Program-made: the position numbers and the translations under genes
Origin: Poseidonocella pacifica
GTDB taxonomy: Bacteria; Pseudomonadota; Alphaproteobacteria; Rhodobacterales; Rhodobacteraceae
Length of the DNA: 64,000 bases
NCBI RefSeq assembly: GCF_900111875.1
Contig: NZ_FOJU01000001.1
Span: 620,001 to 684,000, forward strand
Direction of reading: 5' to 3'
The notes under the pieces: generated by a model
What the model was told of the DNA's origin: nothing
The model's input: only the letters and a program-made list of their open reading frames with translations
Database searches by the model: none
In this document: piece by piece, positions 52,696 to 62,199 of the stretch
Numbering within the stretch: position 1 is the first letter of the stretch
Layout of the letters: each line of letters starts with the position of its first letter

Positions 52696-53475
52696 TTAGC
52701 TTTCGGAGGCGGCGAAGGGATCTTCGTCATATCCCACACGGGCGAGATAGAGGCCCTGTGGCGGGCAAACTGGTCCGCAGGCGGCACGATCAGTCGCTTC
52801 CAGCGCCGCTTTGACCTCTTCAGGTGACCAGGAACCCGCGCCCACACGCTCCAAAGTGCCCACGAAACTGCGCACCTGATTGTGCAGGAAGGATCGTGCC
52901 TGAACGTGAAAATGTACCTCGGGGCCGCTCGGGCCCATAATTTCCTCCACATCGAGGCGGTCCAGCGTCTTGATCGGGCTTTTCGCCTGACAGATCGTGC
53001 TGCGGAAGGTGGTGAAATCGTGTTTGCCCAGCAGGTAGGACGCCCCTTCGCGCATGGCGGCGACATCGAGCTTTTGAGAGACCTGCCAGACAAGCCCCTT
53101 CTCCAACGTCGCCGGTGGCCTCCGGGTTAGTAGGCGAAAAAGATACTGGCGGTTGGTGGCGCTAAACCGCGCGTGCCAGGTGTCAGACACTTGCGCGCAG
53201 CCGGTGATCGCGACAGGCGCTGGCTTCAGGTGATAGTTCAACGCTTCGGACAGGCGGAATGGATCCCATGCCTTGTCCATGTCGCAATGGGCAACCTGCC
53301 CCAAGGCGTGGACGCCGGCATCCGTCCGGCCCGCGGCGGCAATCGCATGCGCGCGCGGCTCCAACCGGCGGAGCGCATCTTCGATCGCGCCCTGCACCGA
53401 GGGTTGGTCCTTCTGGCGTTGCCATCCGGAGAATGGCGCGCCGTGATATTCGACGCGGAGAGCATATCGAGGCAT
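52696..53475 (-). CDS. truA: tRNA pseudouridine(38-40) synthase
   Basis: This 259-aa pseudouridine synthase modifies the anticodon stem-loop of many tRNAs. The catalytic Asp lies in [15 protein letters not shown]. The [12 protein letters not shown] and [15 protein letters not shown] segments fit TruA. The start is the ATG at 53475; a longer upstream frame is open but lacks family similarity. It is convergent with rseP across a 40-base spacer, in which I see no strong terminator. Confidence 0.95.
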   Translation of the reverse strand: MPRYALRVEYHGAPFSGWQRQKDQPSVQGAIEDALRRLEPRAHAIAAAGRTDAGVHALGQVAHCDMDKAWDPFRLSEALNYHLKPAPVAITGCAQVSDTWHARFSATNRQYLFRLLTRRPPATLEKGLVWQVSQKLDVAAMREGASYLLGKHDFTTFRSTICQAKSPIKTLDRLDVEEIMGPSGPEVHFHVQARSFLHNQVRSFVGTLERVGAGSWSPEEVKAALEATDRAACGPVCPPQGLYLARVGYDEDPFAASES

Positions 53476-53591
53476 GCGCGGGCAGATACCCGAGGCGGGT
53501 GCGCGCCGCAATCCCCGGTGTGACACTGGTAAGCGGCCCCTTGCGCCTCTATCTTCGTCAAAGACGGGCAAGCAGGGCAAGGGGCAGCGGT

Positions 53592-55007
53592 TTGGTCATT
53601 TCCACACTGGCGGATGGAATCACGCGCGGGATCGAGAGCGTCGGGGACACCGTGTCGGGCGCATTCTTTGAACCGGTCGTCAGGTTGGGGGTCACCGGGC
53701 TGGCCCGGTCTGGCAAGACGGTCTTCATCACGTCGCTGGTGGCAAACATGCTCGACCGGGGCCGGATGGGGGGGCTGCTTCCGCAGGCCAAAGGGGCAAT
53801 CCGCGCGGCCTATCTACAGCCACAACCCGACGACACCGTGCCGCGTTTCGAATATGAAAGCCACCTCGCGGCCCTCACATCCGCCAATCCTCGTTGGCCT
53901 GAAAGCACGCGATCCATCTCTGAATTGCGCCTGTCCCTGCGGGTGCAACCGTCGGGGATTCTGGGGTCGTTTTCGGGGCCGCGCACCGTGCATATCGACA
54001 TCATTGATTATCCCGGCGAATGGCTCCTCGACCTTGCCCTGATGGATAAATCCTATGCCGAGTGGTCCGCTGAGACGTTGAAGAAAGCCGCCCTCCGGGA
54101 GGAGGGTGCGGGCTTCCTTACACAAGCCGGGGATGTGGACGGGGCTCAGCCGCTCGACGAAGTCCAGGCGCAATCCCTGTCGCGCGGGTTCACCGACTAC
54201 CTGTCGGCATCGCGCGGGGCGGGATATTCCGATTGCACGCCGGGCAGGTTCCTGATGCCGGGTGATCTCGCGGGCAGCCCGGTTTTGACCTTTGCGCCTC
54301 TGCCAGTGCCGGAGAAAAAGGCGCGGGGCGGTCTCTACCGAGAGTTCGAGCGTCGATATGAGGCTTACAAGCGAGAGGTCGTTCGCCCCTTCTTTCGGGA
54401 TCATTTCTCGCGGATCGACAGGCAGGTCGTGTTGGTCGACATGCTTGGTGCGATCCATGCCGGGCCGCGCGCGGTTGAGGATCTGCGGGCGACCATGGCC
54501 GATATCCTCGGCGCGTTCCGCCCGGGACGGAATGCTTTTCTGACGCAGTTGTTTCTGGGCCGGCGAGTGGAAAAGATCCTGTTTGCCGCCACCAAGGCGG
54601 ATCACCTTCATCATACCCAGCACAAGGCGCTGACAGAGATCATGCGCGCCGCAACCCGGGATGCACGCGACCGCGCGGATTTCGCGGGGGCGGAGACCCA
54701 AGCGATGGCGTTGGCCGCGCTGCGCGCCACGACGGAGGAGACGATTCTCCACGAGGGCGCGCCGCTCGACTGTGTCCGGGGCACCTTGCTGGAAACGGGC
54801 CGTCAGGCGGCGTTTTACCCCGGCGCGCTGCCGCAGGATCCCGCGCAGATCCTCGCGCCAGCGCGAAGTGGTGCGACGGACTGGCTCGATGCCGATTACC
54901 AGATCATGAATTTCGCGCCTGCGGCGCTCACGCTCAAGGCGGGTGAAGGGCCGCCCCATATCCGGCTCGACAAGGCGGCGCAGTTCCTGTTCGGAGACGC
55001 GCTTTGA
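53592..55007 (+). CDS. ycjX: YcjX-family GTPase-like protein (DUF463)
   Basis: This 471-aa protein has a P-loop NTPase start, [19 protein letters not shown] (Walker A at about residues 35-43). The central [17 protein letters not shown] carries a Walker B-like Asp, and [14 protein letters not shown] resembles the guanine-specificity TKxD motif. YcjX members form a pair with the membrane protein YcjF. In E. coli this pair follows the phage-shock genes. The start is taken as TTG at 53592, as no ATG/GTG fits upstream of VISTLADGI. It overlaps the next gene as TTGA. Confidence 0.87.
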   Translation: MVISTLADGITRGIESVGDTVSGAFFEPVVRLGVTGLARSGKTVFITSLVANMLDRGRMGGLLPQAKGAIRAAYLQPQPDDTVPRFEYESHLAALTSANPRWPESTRSISELRLSLRVQPSGILGSFSGPRTVHIDIIDYPGEWLLDLALMDKSYAEWSAETLKKAALREEGAGFLTQAGDVDGAQPLDEVQAQSLSRGFTDYLSASRGAGYSDCTPGRFLMPGDLAGSPVLTFAPLPVPEKKARGGLYREFERRYEAYKREVVRPFFRDHFSRIDRQVVLVDMLGAIHAGPRAVEDLRATMADILGAFRPGRNAFLTQLFLGRRVEKILFAATKADHLHHTQHKALTEIMRAATRDARDRADFAGAETQAMALAALRATTEETILHEGAPLDCVRGTLLETGRQAAFYPGALPQDPAQILAPARSGATDWLDADYQIMNFAPAALTLKAGEGPPHIRLDKAAQFLFGDAL

Positions 55008-55432
55008 TCCGGCCCGCTCGGCAAACGGACGCGACGGCGGTGGCGGCAATTTTGTCCGACTACACGGACGGGACGGAGTGGCTGCCCCGGGTGCATTCTC
55101 GTGCTCAGGATATCTCGCATGCCGCCGAATTGATCGCGCGAGGGCCAATGTACGTGGCCTCAGAGACCAACGTCCAAGGTTTCATCGCATGGGATGGCCC
55201 GCGGGTTCAGGCGCTCTATGTGGCCGAAGCCGCACGTGGCAGGGGGGTGGGCAAGGCGCTTCTTGACCGGGTGAAGCAGCGGCACGGGTGGCTCACGCTC
55301 TGGACACTGGAGGCCAACGAGGGCGCGCGGCGCTTCTATGCGCGAGAGGGATTTGCCGTGCTGGCGCGCGGGACGGGGAATGATGAGGGCTTGCCCGAAG
55401 TGCAGCTCCTCTGGGAAAGGGACAAACGATGA
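55004..55432 (+). CDS. GNAT-family N-acetyltransferase between ycjX and ycjF
   Basis: This 142-aa GNAT domain has the acetyl-CoA motif QALYVAEAARGRGVGKALL and the C-terminal LWTLEANEGARRFYAREGFAVLAR. The start is TTG at 55004, overlapping the ycjX stop as TTGA; its stop overlaps ycjF as ATGA. Three genes are therefore coupled. The substrate is unknown; it may modify one of the flanking proteins or a small molecule. Its insertion between ycjX and ycjF is unlike the enterobacterial order. Confidence 0.82.
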   Translation: MIRPARQTDATAVAAILSDYTDGTEWLPRVHSRAQDISHAAELIARGPMYVASETNVQGFIAWDGPRVQALYVAEAARGRGVGKALLDRVKQRHGWLTLWTLEANEGARRFYAREGFAVLARGTGNDEGLPEVQLLWERDKR

Positions 55433-56478
55433 GCGAGCGCCGCGGACCGGTATTGATCGACATTGATGAAAGCGCCCCGCAGGCGGAAACGCCGCGCGGC
55501 CCGGTTGAAGCCCCGACAAATGGACCCGCGCCCAATCCGGCGGATGCGCCGCCAATTCCCGATCCGGGAGAGCCGGGGCCCTCAGGCCAAGCGATGCAGA
55601 CACTGGCCATCCTAGGGGCGCGGCGCCGATCATGGCTGGGGCGGCTGTTCTGGTCGCTTTTGGGCGCGGTGGTCACGGCGATGATATCTCTGGCCTTTTG
55701 GCAGTTTGTCACGGACTTGATAGACCGTTTGCCCGTGCTCGGCTGGGCGTTGTCGGCGCTGCTGGTGGCGTTTCTGCTGACGTGTCTTGGGCTGATCCTT
55801 CGTGAGTTCGCTGCCTTCTCCCGCCTCGGCAAGGTGGACGCGCTGCACAGGCGGGCGGAGGCAATTCTCGCCGAAGATGACCTCGAAGGGGCGCGTGGTC
55901 TGGTGGCTGATCTCAACCGTTTTTATGCCCATCGGCCGGAAACGGAATGGGGGCGGGATCGGCTTGCCCGGCGCAGTCAGGAGGAGCTTGACGCGGCATC
56001 GCTTCTTGCGCTCGCGGATGGAGAGCTGCTGTCGGACCTCGACAAGATGGCAGAGCGCGAAGTACAGGCCGCAGCCCGGCAAGTGGCGACTGTCACTGCG
56101 CTGGTCCCGCTTGCCTTTGCCGATGTGGCCGCAGCCGGAGCGGCGAACATGCGCATGATCCGCCGTGTGGCAGAGATCTATGGCGGGCGCGCGGGCGGTT
56201 TGGCTACATGGCGGCTGACCCGATCCGTGTTGACCCATCTGGTCGCCACCGGGGCGGTCGCGGTCGGTGACGATATGCTTGAGCCCATTCTGGGCGGAAC
56301 GATCCTCGCCCGGCTCTCACGTCGCTTTGGCGAAGGGATCGTCAACGGCGCATTGACGGTACGGGTCGGGATCGCGGCGATGGAGGTTTGCCGGCCCTTG
56401 CCCTTCGCGGGGCATGCGCGCCCTTCGGTGCGGCGTCTGGTTCGGCGGGCGCTGGCCGGGCTCATCCCCGGCCAGTGA
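55429..56478 (+). CDS. YcjF-family inner-membrane protein (DUF697, TIGR01620)
   Basis: This 349-aa protein starts with a Pro/Glu-rich polar region of about 70 residues. Two membrane helices lie at about 75-97 and 103-125, then the DUF697-like domain, with ALVPLAFADVAAAGAANMRMIRRVAEIYGGR at its core. YcjF works with YcjX; in other bacteria the pair is linked to envelope stress. The gene overlaps the GNAT gene as ATGA. It is convergent with the penicillin-binding protein gene with only a four-base gap. Confidence 0.85.
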   Translation: MSERRGPVLIDIDESAPQAETPRGPVEAPTNGPAPNPADAPPIPDPGEPGPSGQAMQTLAILGARRRSWLGRLFWSLLGAVVTAMISLAFWQFVTDLIDRLPVLGWALSALLVAFLLTCLGLILREFAAFSRLGKVDALHRRAEAILAEDDLEGARGLVADLNRFYAHRPETEWGRDRLARRSQEELDAASLLALADGELLSDLDKMAEREVQAAARQVATVTALVPLAFADVAAAGAANMRMIRRVAEIYGGRAGGLATWRLTRSVLTHLVATGAVAVGDDMLEPILGGTILARLSRRFGEGIVNGALTVRVGIAAMEVCRPLPFAGHARPSVRRLVRRALAGLIPGQ

Positions 56479-56482
56479 GGGC

Positions 56483-58978
56483 TCAGTAAAGGCCGCCCGA
56501 ACTCAGTGTGCCGAAGGTTGCCTTGGGTCCGACAACGCCCTGCTTTCCGGTGGTTGTCGTCACCTGTTTGGACGAGCGCGCCTCATCCACCAGTGGCAGG
56601 TTCGCACCCATGGCGAAGCCACCATCGAAGGTGATGCCAAAGATCGGCTCCTGACCATCGCGGAAGAATTCGGCCACGACGTTATCGCCGGTCGCATCAT
56701 CGGGAAGCCGCGCGCCGGTGAACCTGTCGATCTTGATGAAGCGCCCACCTTCGGGGACTTTGAACGGCCCGCCACCGTATTTCTCGACGGCCTGTTCCAT
56801 GAACTTCTGGAACACCGGGCCACACATGGCCCCGCCGGAGGCCCGACCACCACCCAGCGGTGTGGGATTGTCGTAGCCGATGAAACAGCCCGCGACGATG
56901 TTCGAGGTGAAGCCGATGAACCACACGTCTTTGGCGTCGTTGGTGGTGCCGGTCTTGCCGGCGGTCGGGACGGGCAAGTTGACATACCGGCTCGCCGTGC
57001 CGCGCTGTACCACACCTTCGAGCATCGACGTCAGCTGATAGGCGGTGACCGCGTTCATGATGCGCGTGCGCGTGGAGATAATGCGCGGAGCCGTGCCGGG
57101 GGGAAGGTCCGCGACATCGCAATCCACACAAGCGCGCGGATCGTGGGAATAAACGGTGTTGCCAAAGCGATCCTGAACGCGGTCAACAAGGGTGGGTTCA
57201 ACACGTTCGCCGCCATTGGCAAACATCGCATAGGCCGCCACCATCTTGTAAAGCGTGGTCTCATCGGACCCGAGCGCATTCGCAAGATAGGGGCCCATAT
57301 TGTCGTAAACGCCAAAGCGCTCGGCATATTCCGCGACCACATCCATGCCCACTTCTTGCGCAAGACGGATGGTCATCAGGTTCCGCGACCGTTCGATCCC
57401 GGTGCGCAGCGGCGTCGGGCCGTAGTATTCGTTTGACGCGTTCTGTGGCCGCCAGAGGCCCTGCGGGGTGTTCACCTCGATCGGGGCATCAACGATGATG
57501 GTCGCAGGGGTATAGCCGCTGTCGAGGGCGGAGGCATAGACGAAGGGCTTGAAGGACGACCCCGGCTGGCGCATCGCCTGCGTTGCGCGGTTGAAGACCG
57601 AATGCTGGTAGGAAAAGCCGCCCTGTATTGCGATCACACGGCCCGAATTGACGTCCATCGCCATGAAGGCGCCCTCGACTTTGGGGATCTGCCGGAGGGA
57701 CCAGTTGCGCAAGTCGCCGTTGTCATCGGTTACCTGCCGGACATGCACCACATCGCCGCGGGTGAAGTTGTCGAAGAAGTCACCCTTCAGCCATTTGATA
57801 TCCGCGCGAGGCACCTGCTGTTCGCCATCGACGCCCTCGATGCCAACTGTCAGCGCCTGATCGGCAACCTCAAGAACCACGGCTGGCAGCCAAGGATGCT
57901 CAAGCACCACATCCCGCGCGACATCGACCGACGACAAGGCCGAGGGCCAATCGGCAAGCTGCTCTTCGGGGAGTGTCTTGCCGGTCCCGTGCCAGTTGCC
58001 GAGGTTTCGATCGTAGGTTTCCAACTGCCAGCGCAATGCCTCGGCGGCGGCCTGTTGCATCTCGGCGTCGAGCGTGGCGCGAACACTCATGCCGCCAGAG
58101 AAAAATTCGCCCTCGCCAAATTCCACCGAAAGCTGGCGGCGGATCTCATCCGTGAAATAGTCACGCGGGGGCAGGGAGGCGCGGAAACTCTCAAAATCGC
58201 CATTCTGGACGGAGCGCAGAGGCTTTTCCCGCTCCGCGAGATACACCGCCTCGGTGATATAGCCGTTCTCCTTCATCTCCCGCAGCACATAGTTCCGCCG
58301 TTCGGTCACGCGGTCCTTGCGGCGCACAGGGTGATAGTCGGACGGGGCCTGCGGCATCGACGCGAGCATGGCGGCTTCGTGCGGCTCAAGTTCTGCGAGG
58401 GGCTTGTTGAAATAGGTCTGGGCCGCTGCCGCGACGCCATAGGAGTTCTGCCCCAGAAAGATCTCGTTCAGGTAGAGCTCAAGGATCTTCTCCTTGGACA
58501 AGGTCTCCTCAAGGCGGGTGGCGAGGATGATTTCCTTCACCTTGCGTTCGATGCGGCGCTCGCCGCCGAGGAGGAAGTTCTTCATCACCTGCTGCGTGAT
58601 CGTCGATGCGCCCCGCAGGTTTTCGCCGCCCGATTGCACAGCTTCCACCCCCGCGGCGATGATGCCGCGCGTGTCATAGCCGCTATGGCTATAGAAGTTC
58701 TTGTCCTCGGCGCTGATGAAGGCCTGCTTGATGAGGTCGGGAATCTCTTCGGCAGGGGCGAAGATGCGGCGTTCCTGCGCGAATTCGTCGATAATCCGAC
58801 CTTCACCCGAATAGATCCGGCTGATCGTGGCAGGGGTGTACTGGGCCAATGCCTCATGGCTGGGAAGGTCCCTGCCATAGATCCAGAGCACCGCGCCCAC
58901 CGAGAGCGCGATCATCGTGAGACCGAGTGTGATCAGCGTGAAGATTGCGCCGAAGAAAGAGGTGATGAATCGCAGCAC
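56483..58978 (-). CDS. mrcA: Penicillin-binding protein 1A (bifunctional transglycosylase/transpeptidase)
   Basis: This 831-aa class A PBP has one N-terminal membrane helix (about residues 6-33). The transglycosylase domain (about 50-240) has Glu91 in SAEDKNFYSHSG, and GASTITQQVMKN and ELYLNEIFLGQNSYG motifs. An OB-like domain follows at about 340-430. The transpeptidase domain carries SSFK (Ser474, Lys477), SRN (531-533) and KTGTT (675-679). It builds and crosslinks peptidoglycan in the periplasm. Everything needed for both activities is intact. Confidence 0.95.
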   Translation of the reverse strand: MLRFITSFFGAIFTLITLGLTMIALSVGAVLWIYGRDLPSHEALAQYTPATISRIYSGEGRIIDEFAQERRIFAPAEEIPDLIKQAFISAEDKNFYSHSGYDTRGIIAAGVEAVQSGGENLRGASTITQQVMKNFLLGGERRIERKVKEIILATRLEETLSKEKILELYLNEIFLGQNSYGVAAAAQTYFNKPLAELEPHEAAMLASMPQAPSDYHPVRRKDRVTERRNYVLREMKENGYITEAVYLAEREKPLRSVQNGDFESFRASLPPRDYFTDEIRRQLSVEFGEGEFFSGGMSVRATLDAEMQQAAAEALRWQLETYDRNLGNWHGTGKTLPEEQLADWPSALSSVDVARDVVLEHPWLPAVVLEVADQALTVGIEGVDGEQQVPRADIKWLKGDFFDNFTRGDVVHVRQVTDDNGDLRNWSLRQIPKVEGAFMAMDVNSGRVIAIQGGFSYQHSVFNRATQAMRQPGSSFKPFVYASALDSGYTPATIIVDAPIEVNTPQGLWRPQNASNEYYGPTPLRTGIERSRNLMTIRLAQEVGMDVVAEYAERFGVYDNMGPYLANALGSDETTLYKMVAAYAMFANGGERVEPTLVDRVQDRFGNTVYSHDPRACVDCDVADLPPGTAPRIISTRTRIMNAVTAYQLTSMLEGVVQRGTASRYVNLPVPTAGKTGTTNDAKDVWFIGFTSNIVAGCFIGYDNPTPLGGGRASGGAMCGPVFQKFMEQAVEKYGGGPFKVPEGGRFIKIDRFTGARLPDDATGDNVVAEFFRDGQEPIFGITFDGGFAMGANLPLVDEARSSKQVTTTTGKQGVVGPKATFGTLSSGGLY

Positions 58979-59094
58979 CGTGATTTGGCCTCGTCAAATG
59001 GCATGGAGCCCGTCCTATACAGGTCGGGCCCCGATGGGTCAAAACACGATATGGCGCGCTGAGTGGGGCGCGGCAAGCCTCTGCTGAGTAGGTA

Positions 59095-61680
59095 TCAGCC
59101 GCCGAGGATGCGGCTGACCATTTCCGTTACGTCCCGCGACAGGTTCGGAGTGGCCCGGATGCGCTCCAACTCCGCCTTGATGAGCGCTTGACGGTCCGCG
59201 TCATAGCGGCGCCACGTTTCGAAGGGTGTCGTCATCCTCGCCGTGGTCTGGGGGTTCAGCGGATCAAGCTTGATGAGCCAATCGGCAAGCAGGCGATAGC
59301 CGCGACCACCGGGCGCGTGGAACCCGGCCGTATTTCCGGCCAACGCCCCGAGCGTCGCGCGGAACCGGTTGGGGTTCCGGTATTCGAAGGCCGGATGGCG
59401 GGTCAGCGCGTCTGCGATTTCTGCGGCGCGGGCGGAATGCGCATGAGCCACCTGCATGCCGAACCACTTGTCCATCACGAGCCGGTCCTGATCCCACTGA
59501 GCTTCGAAGGCGGCAAGCTGGTCCTCGCCTTTCTCGATGGAAAGCAGCGCGCCCAGGGCACCGAGTTGCTGCGTCATGTTGTCGGCATTGGCGTATTGCG
59601 TCGTGGCCGTCTTACCGCCGTCGAGCCGGCTCAGCAGGCGCAGGGCCGTATTGCCGAGATCCCGTTTCCCGGCATCCTCCGCATCGGGGCGATAGGGCCC
59701 GTCGACCGCCATTCCGGCATAAATCCGCGGAAGCGTATCGGCGGCCTGTTCAGCAAAGCTCTGGGCGAGCGTCTCCCGGGCGTCATAGATCGCCATGGGA
59801 TCGGGGACGATCCCGGCGTCATGCAGCGTCTGGCCGATATCCTCCTGACTTGGCAGGGCCAGCGCCAAGGCCCGAAAGGCGGGATCAAGGCCGTCATCCC
59901 GAAGCACGGCAAGCGCGGCGTCGAGATAGGCCTGATCGGGTGCGGCCCCTTGGCTCACCATGCGGCAGAGCACGTCCTTGGCAAGGGCGCGGCCGGCCTC
60001 CCACTTGTTGAAGGGGTCGGTATCATGGGCAAGCAGAAAGGCGCGCTCGGCATTGTCCGTTTCCCGGTGGAGGATCACGGGCGCCGAGAAGTCTCGCAGG
60101 ATCGAGGCGACAGGACGACTCGCCAATCCATCAAAGGAAAAGCTCTGTTCTGCTTCGGTCATCTCGAGAATGCGTGTCGGCACGATCTCGTCGCCATTGG
60201 GATTGAGCAGGCCAACCGCGATGGGAATGACGCGGGGGTCCTTCGTCTCCTGCCCCGGTGTGGGTGGAGTTTGTTGTTTGAAGTGAAGGGTATAAGTGCC
60301 GTCGTTGAACTCATCTGTTACTTCAAGGCGCGGAGTGCCCGCCTGTTCGTACCAGCGTTTGAACTGTGTCAGGTCGCGGCCCGTCACATCCTCAAAGACC
60401 CTGAGCCAATCCTCGATGGTCGCCGCATCGCCGTCATGCCGCATGAAGTAGAGGTCGAGCGCCTTGGCATAAGCTTCGTCCCCCACAAGGGTTTTGAGCA
60501 TACGGATCAACTCCGCGCCCTTTTCATAGACGGTGGCGGTATAGAAGTTGTTGATCTCCACAAAGCTGTCTGGGCGCACGGGATGGGCCAGCGGGCCGTT
60601 GTCTTCGCGGAACTGCCGTGCTCGCAGGTCGATCACGTCGGTGATGCGCTTGACCGGCGCGGAGCGAAGATCGGCCGTGAACTGGCTGTCGCGAAAGACG
60701 GTCAGGCCCTCCTTCAGGCAAAGCTGGAACCAGTCGCGGCAGGTGATGCGATTGCCCGTCCAGTTGTGAAAGTACTCATGGGCGATGATCGCCTCTATCC
60801 GTTCGAAATTGGCATCGGTCGAGGTTTCGGGGGATGCCAGCACGCAGGAGGAGTTGAAGATGTTCAGCCCCTTGTTTTCCATCGCGCCCATGTTGAAATC
60901 ATCCACCGCGACGATGTTGAACACGTCGAGATCGTATTCACGCCCATAGATCTCCTCATCCCATTTCATGGACCGCTTGAGCGCCTCCATCCCAAAGGCG
61001 CATTTGTCCTCGTCGGGTCCCGGGCGGACCCAGATGTTGAGATCGACGGACTTGCCGGACATCGTGGTCAAACTGCCGGAATGCGCGCGCAGATCGCCCG
61101 CGACGAGGGCAAAGAGGTAGGCAGGTTTGGGCCACGGATCATGCCAGACGGCGTATCCGTCCCCCTGTTCCACGGGGTTGCCGTTGGACAGCAGAACCGG
61201 CATGTCCCCTTCGATCCGGACGGTAAAAACGCTCATCACGTCGGGCCGGTCCGGATAGTAGGTGATCTTGCGAAACCCTTCGGCCTCGCACTGCGTGCAA
61301 TACATCGCGCCGGGGTCGGGAGCAGCCCCATCGCGCGCGAGCGGCGACATATAAAGCCCTTCGAGCGCGGTGTTGGTGGCGGGGGAAATTTCCACCTCGG
61401 ATTCCCAGAGAAACGGCTCCGTTGGCACATCTGCTTCAAGCCCGCCGTCCACCATGCGCGGAGTGACCGGGGTGCCGTCGATTGCTGCCGAGATGAGGGT
61501 CATGTCCTCACCATGGAGAAAGAAGCGCCCGTCGCCGTCGAGGCGGGGGCGAAACCGGATCTGTGACAGAACCCGCGTGGCCGTCGGGGAGAGACGGAAG
61601 GTCAGCGCGACCTCTTCGACCTCAAAGCCGAACGGCGTGTAGTCGCGAAGGTAGATTGTCTGGGGCGCGGCGTCTCGCAT
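59095..61680 (-). CDS. pepN: Aminopeptidase N (family M1)
   Basis: This 861-aa zinc aminopeptidase has the exopeptidase motif GAMEN (265-269), zinc site HEYFHNWTGN (His301, Glu302, His305) and third ligand Glu324 in LKEGLTVF. A beta-sheet N-terminal domain precedes the catalytic domain, and DUF3458-type and helical C-terminal domains follow; the length matches gammaproteobacterial PepN. It trims N-terminal residues from peptides in the cytoplasm, complementing the M19 dipeptidase. Start ATG at 61680 follows AAGGAGCACCTCG. Confidence 0.96.
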   Translation of the reverse strand: MRDAAPQTIYLRDYTPFGFEVEEVALTFRLSPTATRVLSQIRFRPRLDGDGRFFLHGEDMTLISAAIDGTPVTPRMVDGGLEADVPTEPFLWESEVEISPATNTALEGLYMSPLARDGAAPDPGAMYCTQCEAEGFRKITYYPDRPDVMSVFTVRIEGDMPVLLSNGNPVEQGDGYAVWHDPWPKPAYLFALVAGDLRAHSGSLTTMSGKSVDLNIWVRPGPDEDKCAFGMEALKRSMKWDEEIYGREYDLDVFNIVAVDDFNMGAMENKGLNIFNSSCVLASPETSTDANFERIEAIIAHEYFHNWTGNRITCRDWFQLCLKEGLTVFRDSQFTADLRSAPVKRITDVIDLRARQFREDNGPLAHPVRPDSFVEINNFYTATVYEKGAELIRMLKTLVGDEAYAKALDLYFMRHDGDAATIEDWLRVFEDVTGRDLTQFKRWYEQAGTPRLEVTDEFNDGTYTLHFKQQTPPTPGQETKDPRVIPIAVGLLNPNGDEIVPTRILEMTEAEQSFSFDGLASRPVASILRDFSAPVILHRETDNAERAFLLAHDTDPFNKWEAGRALAKDVLCRMVSQGAAPDQAYLDAALAVLRDDGLDPAFRALALALPSQEDIGQTLHDAGIVPDPMAIYDARETLAQSFAEQAADTLPRIYAGMAVDGPYRPDAEDAGKRDLGNTALRLLSRLDGGKTATTQYANADNMTQQLGALGALLSIEKGEDQLAAFEAQWDQDRLVMDKWFGMQVAHAHSARAAEIADALTRHPAFEYRNPNRFRATLGALAGNTAGFHAPGGRGYRLLADWLIKLDPLNPQTTARMTTPFETWRRYDADRQALIKAELERIRATPNLSRDVTEMVSRILGG

Positions 61681-61833
61681 CGAGGTGCTCCTTGGTGGTT
61701 TGCGGGCAGGGTATTGCGTGCTGGCGCGGCTGCAAGCGGAAAGGCGCCGTGGTGTAGGCGCACGGGTGATTGAAGGGGCGCACCCCTGAACTAACTCGAG
61801 CTGTAGAGATCCAGCAACCGAAGGATTGGACTT

Positions 61834-62070
61834 ATGTCAGCACCAGATACCAACACAAAGACCCAAGAGAAACAGCACCGCGCCCCGCTCAACGGGATGA
61901 AGATCGCTGTCGGCTTTGCGCTCTTGCTCCTGATCGTCTGGGTCGGGTGGGAAATCCTCGCCTCTGATGGGCCGGAAGGCGCACAGGAACAGATCGACGG
62001 GCGCACCGGAGAGGTGGAACAGGTCGAGGGCACCACATCGGAAGAAGTTGCCGATCCAGCGGGCGACTGA
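61834..62070 (+). CDS. Small single-helix membrane protein
   Basis: This 78-residue protein has a polar N-terminus, one membrane helix at about residues 22-43 (GMKIAVGFALLLLIVWVGWE), and an acidic Gly/Glu-rich C-terminal tail, pI probably very low. The orientation by charge puts the acidic tail in the periplasm. AAGGATT precedes the ATG at a proper distance, supporting a real gene. No family is recognised. It lies divergent from pepN and upstream of glcB, with a stem-loop after it. Confidence 0.6.
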   Translation: MSAPDTNTKTQEKQHRAPLNGMKIAVGFALLLLIVWVGWEILASDGPEGAQEQIDGRTGEVEQVEGTTSEEVADPAGD

Positions 62071-62093
62071 CCAGACGCTGCGCAAAACGTGGG

Positions 62094-62120
62094 TTGGGGG
62101 CAAGAATATTACGCCCCCAA
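62094..62120 (+). terminator. Stem-loop between the small membrane-protein gene and glcB
   Basis: TTGGGGGC (62094-62101) and GCCCCCAA (62113-62120) are perfectly complementary with an 11-base AT-rich loop. No U-tract follows, so termination efficiency is uncertain. It lies 24 bases past the small gene's stop. Confidence 0.5.
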
Positions 62121-62199
62121 TCAGAACGGCGGTTGCCTATCGGAAACAGGCATCCTAAACCGGCATGCGATTGTATGCTATTGCGAGGGAGCGGATGCC

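Noticed and set aside
57602-59062. Long plus-strand open frame antisense to the PBP1A gene
   Set aside because: The minus strand carries all transglycosylase and transpeptidase motifs; the plus frame shows none.
59188-61566. Plus-strand open frame of about 790 codons antisense to pepN
   Set aside because: PepN has GAMEN and HEYFH on the minus strand; the antisense frame lacks a ribosome binding site or motifs.
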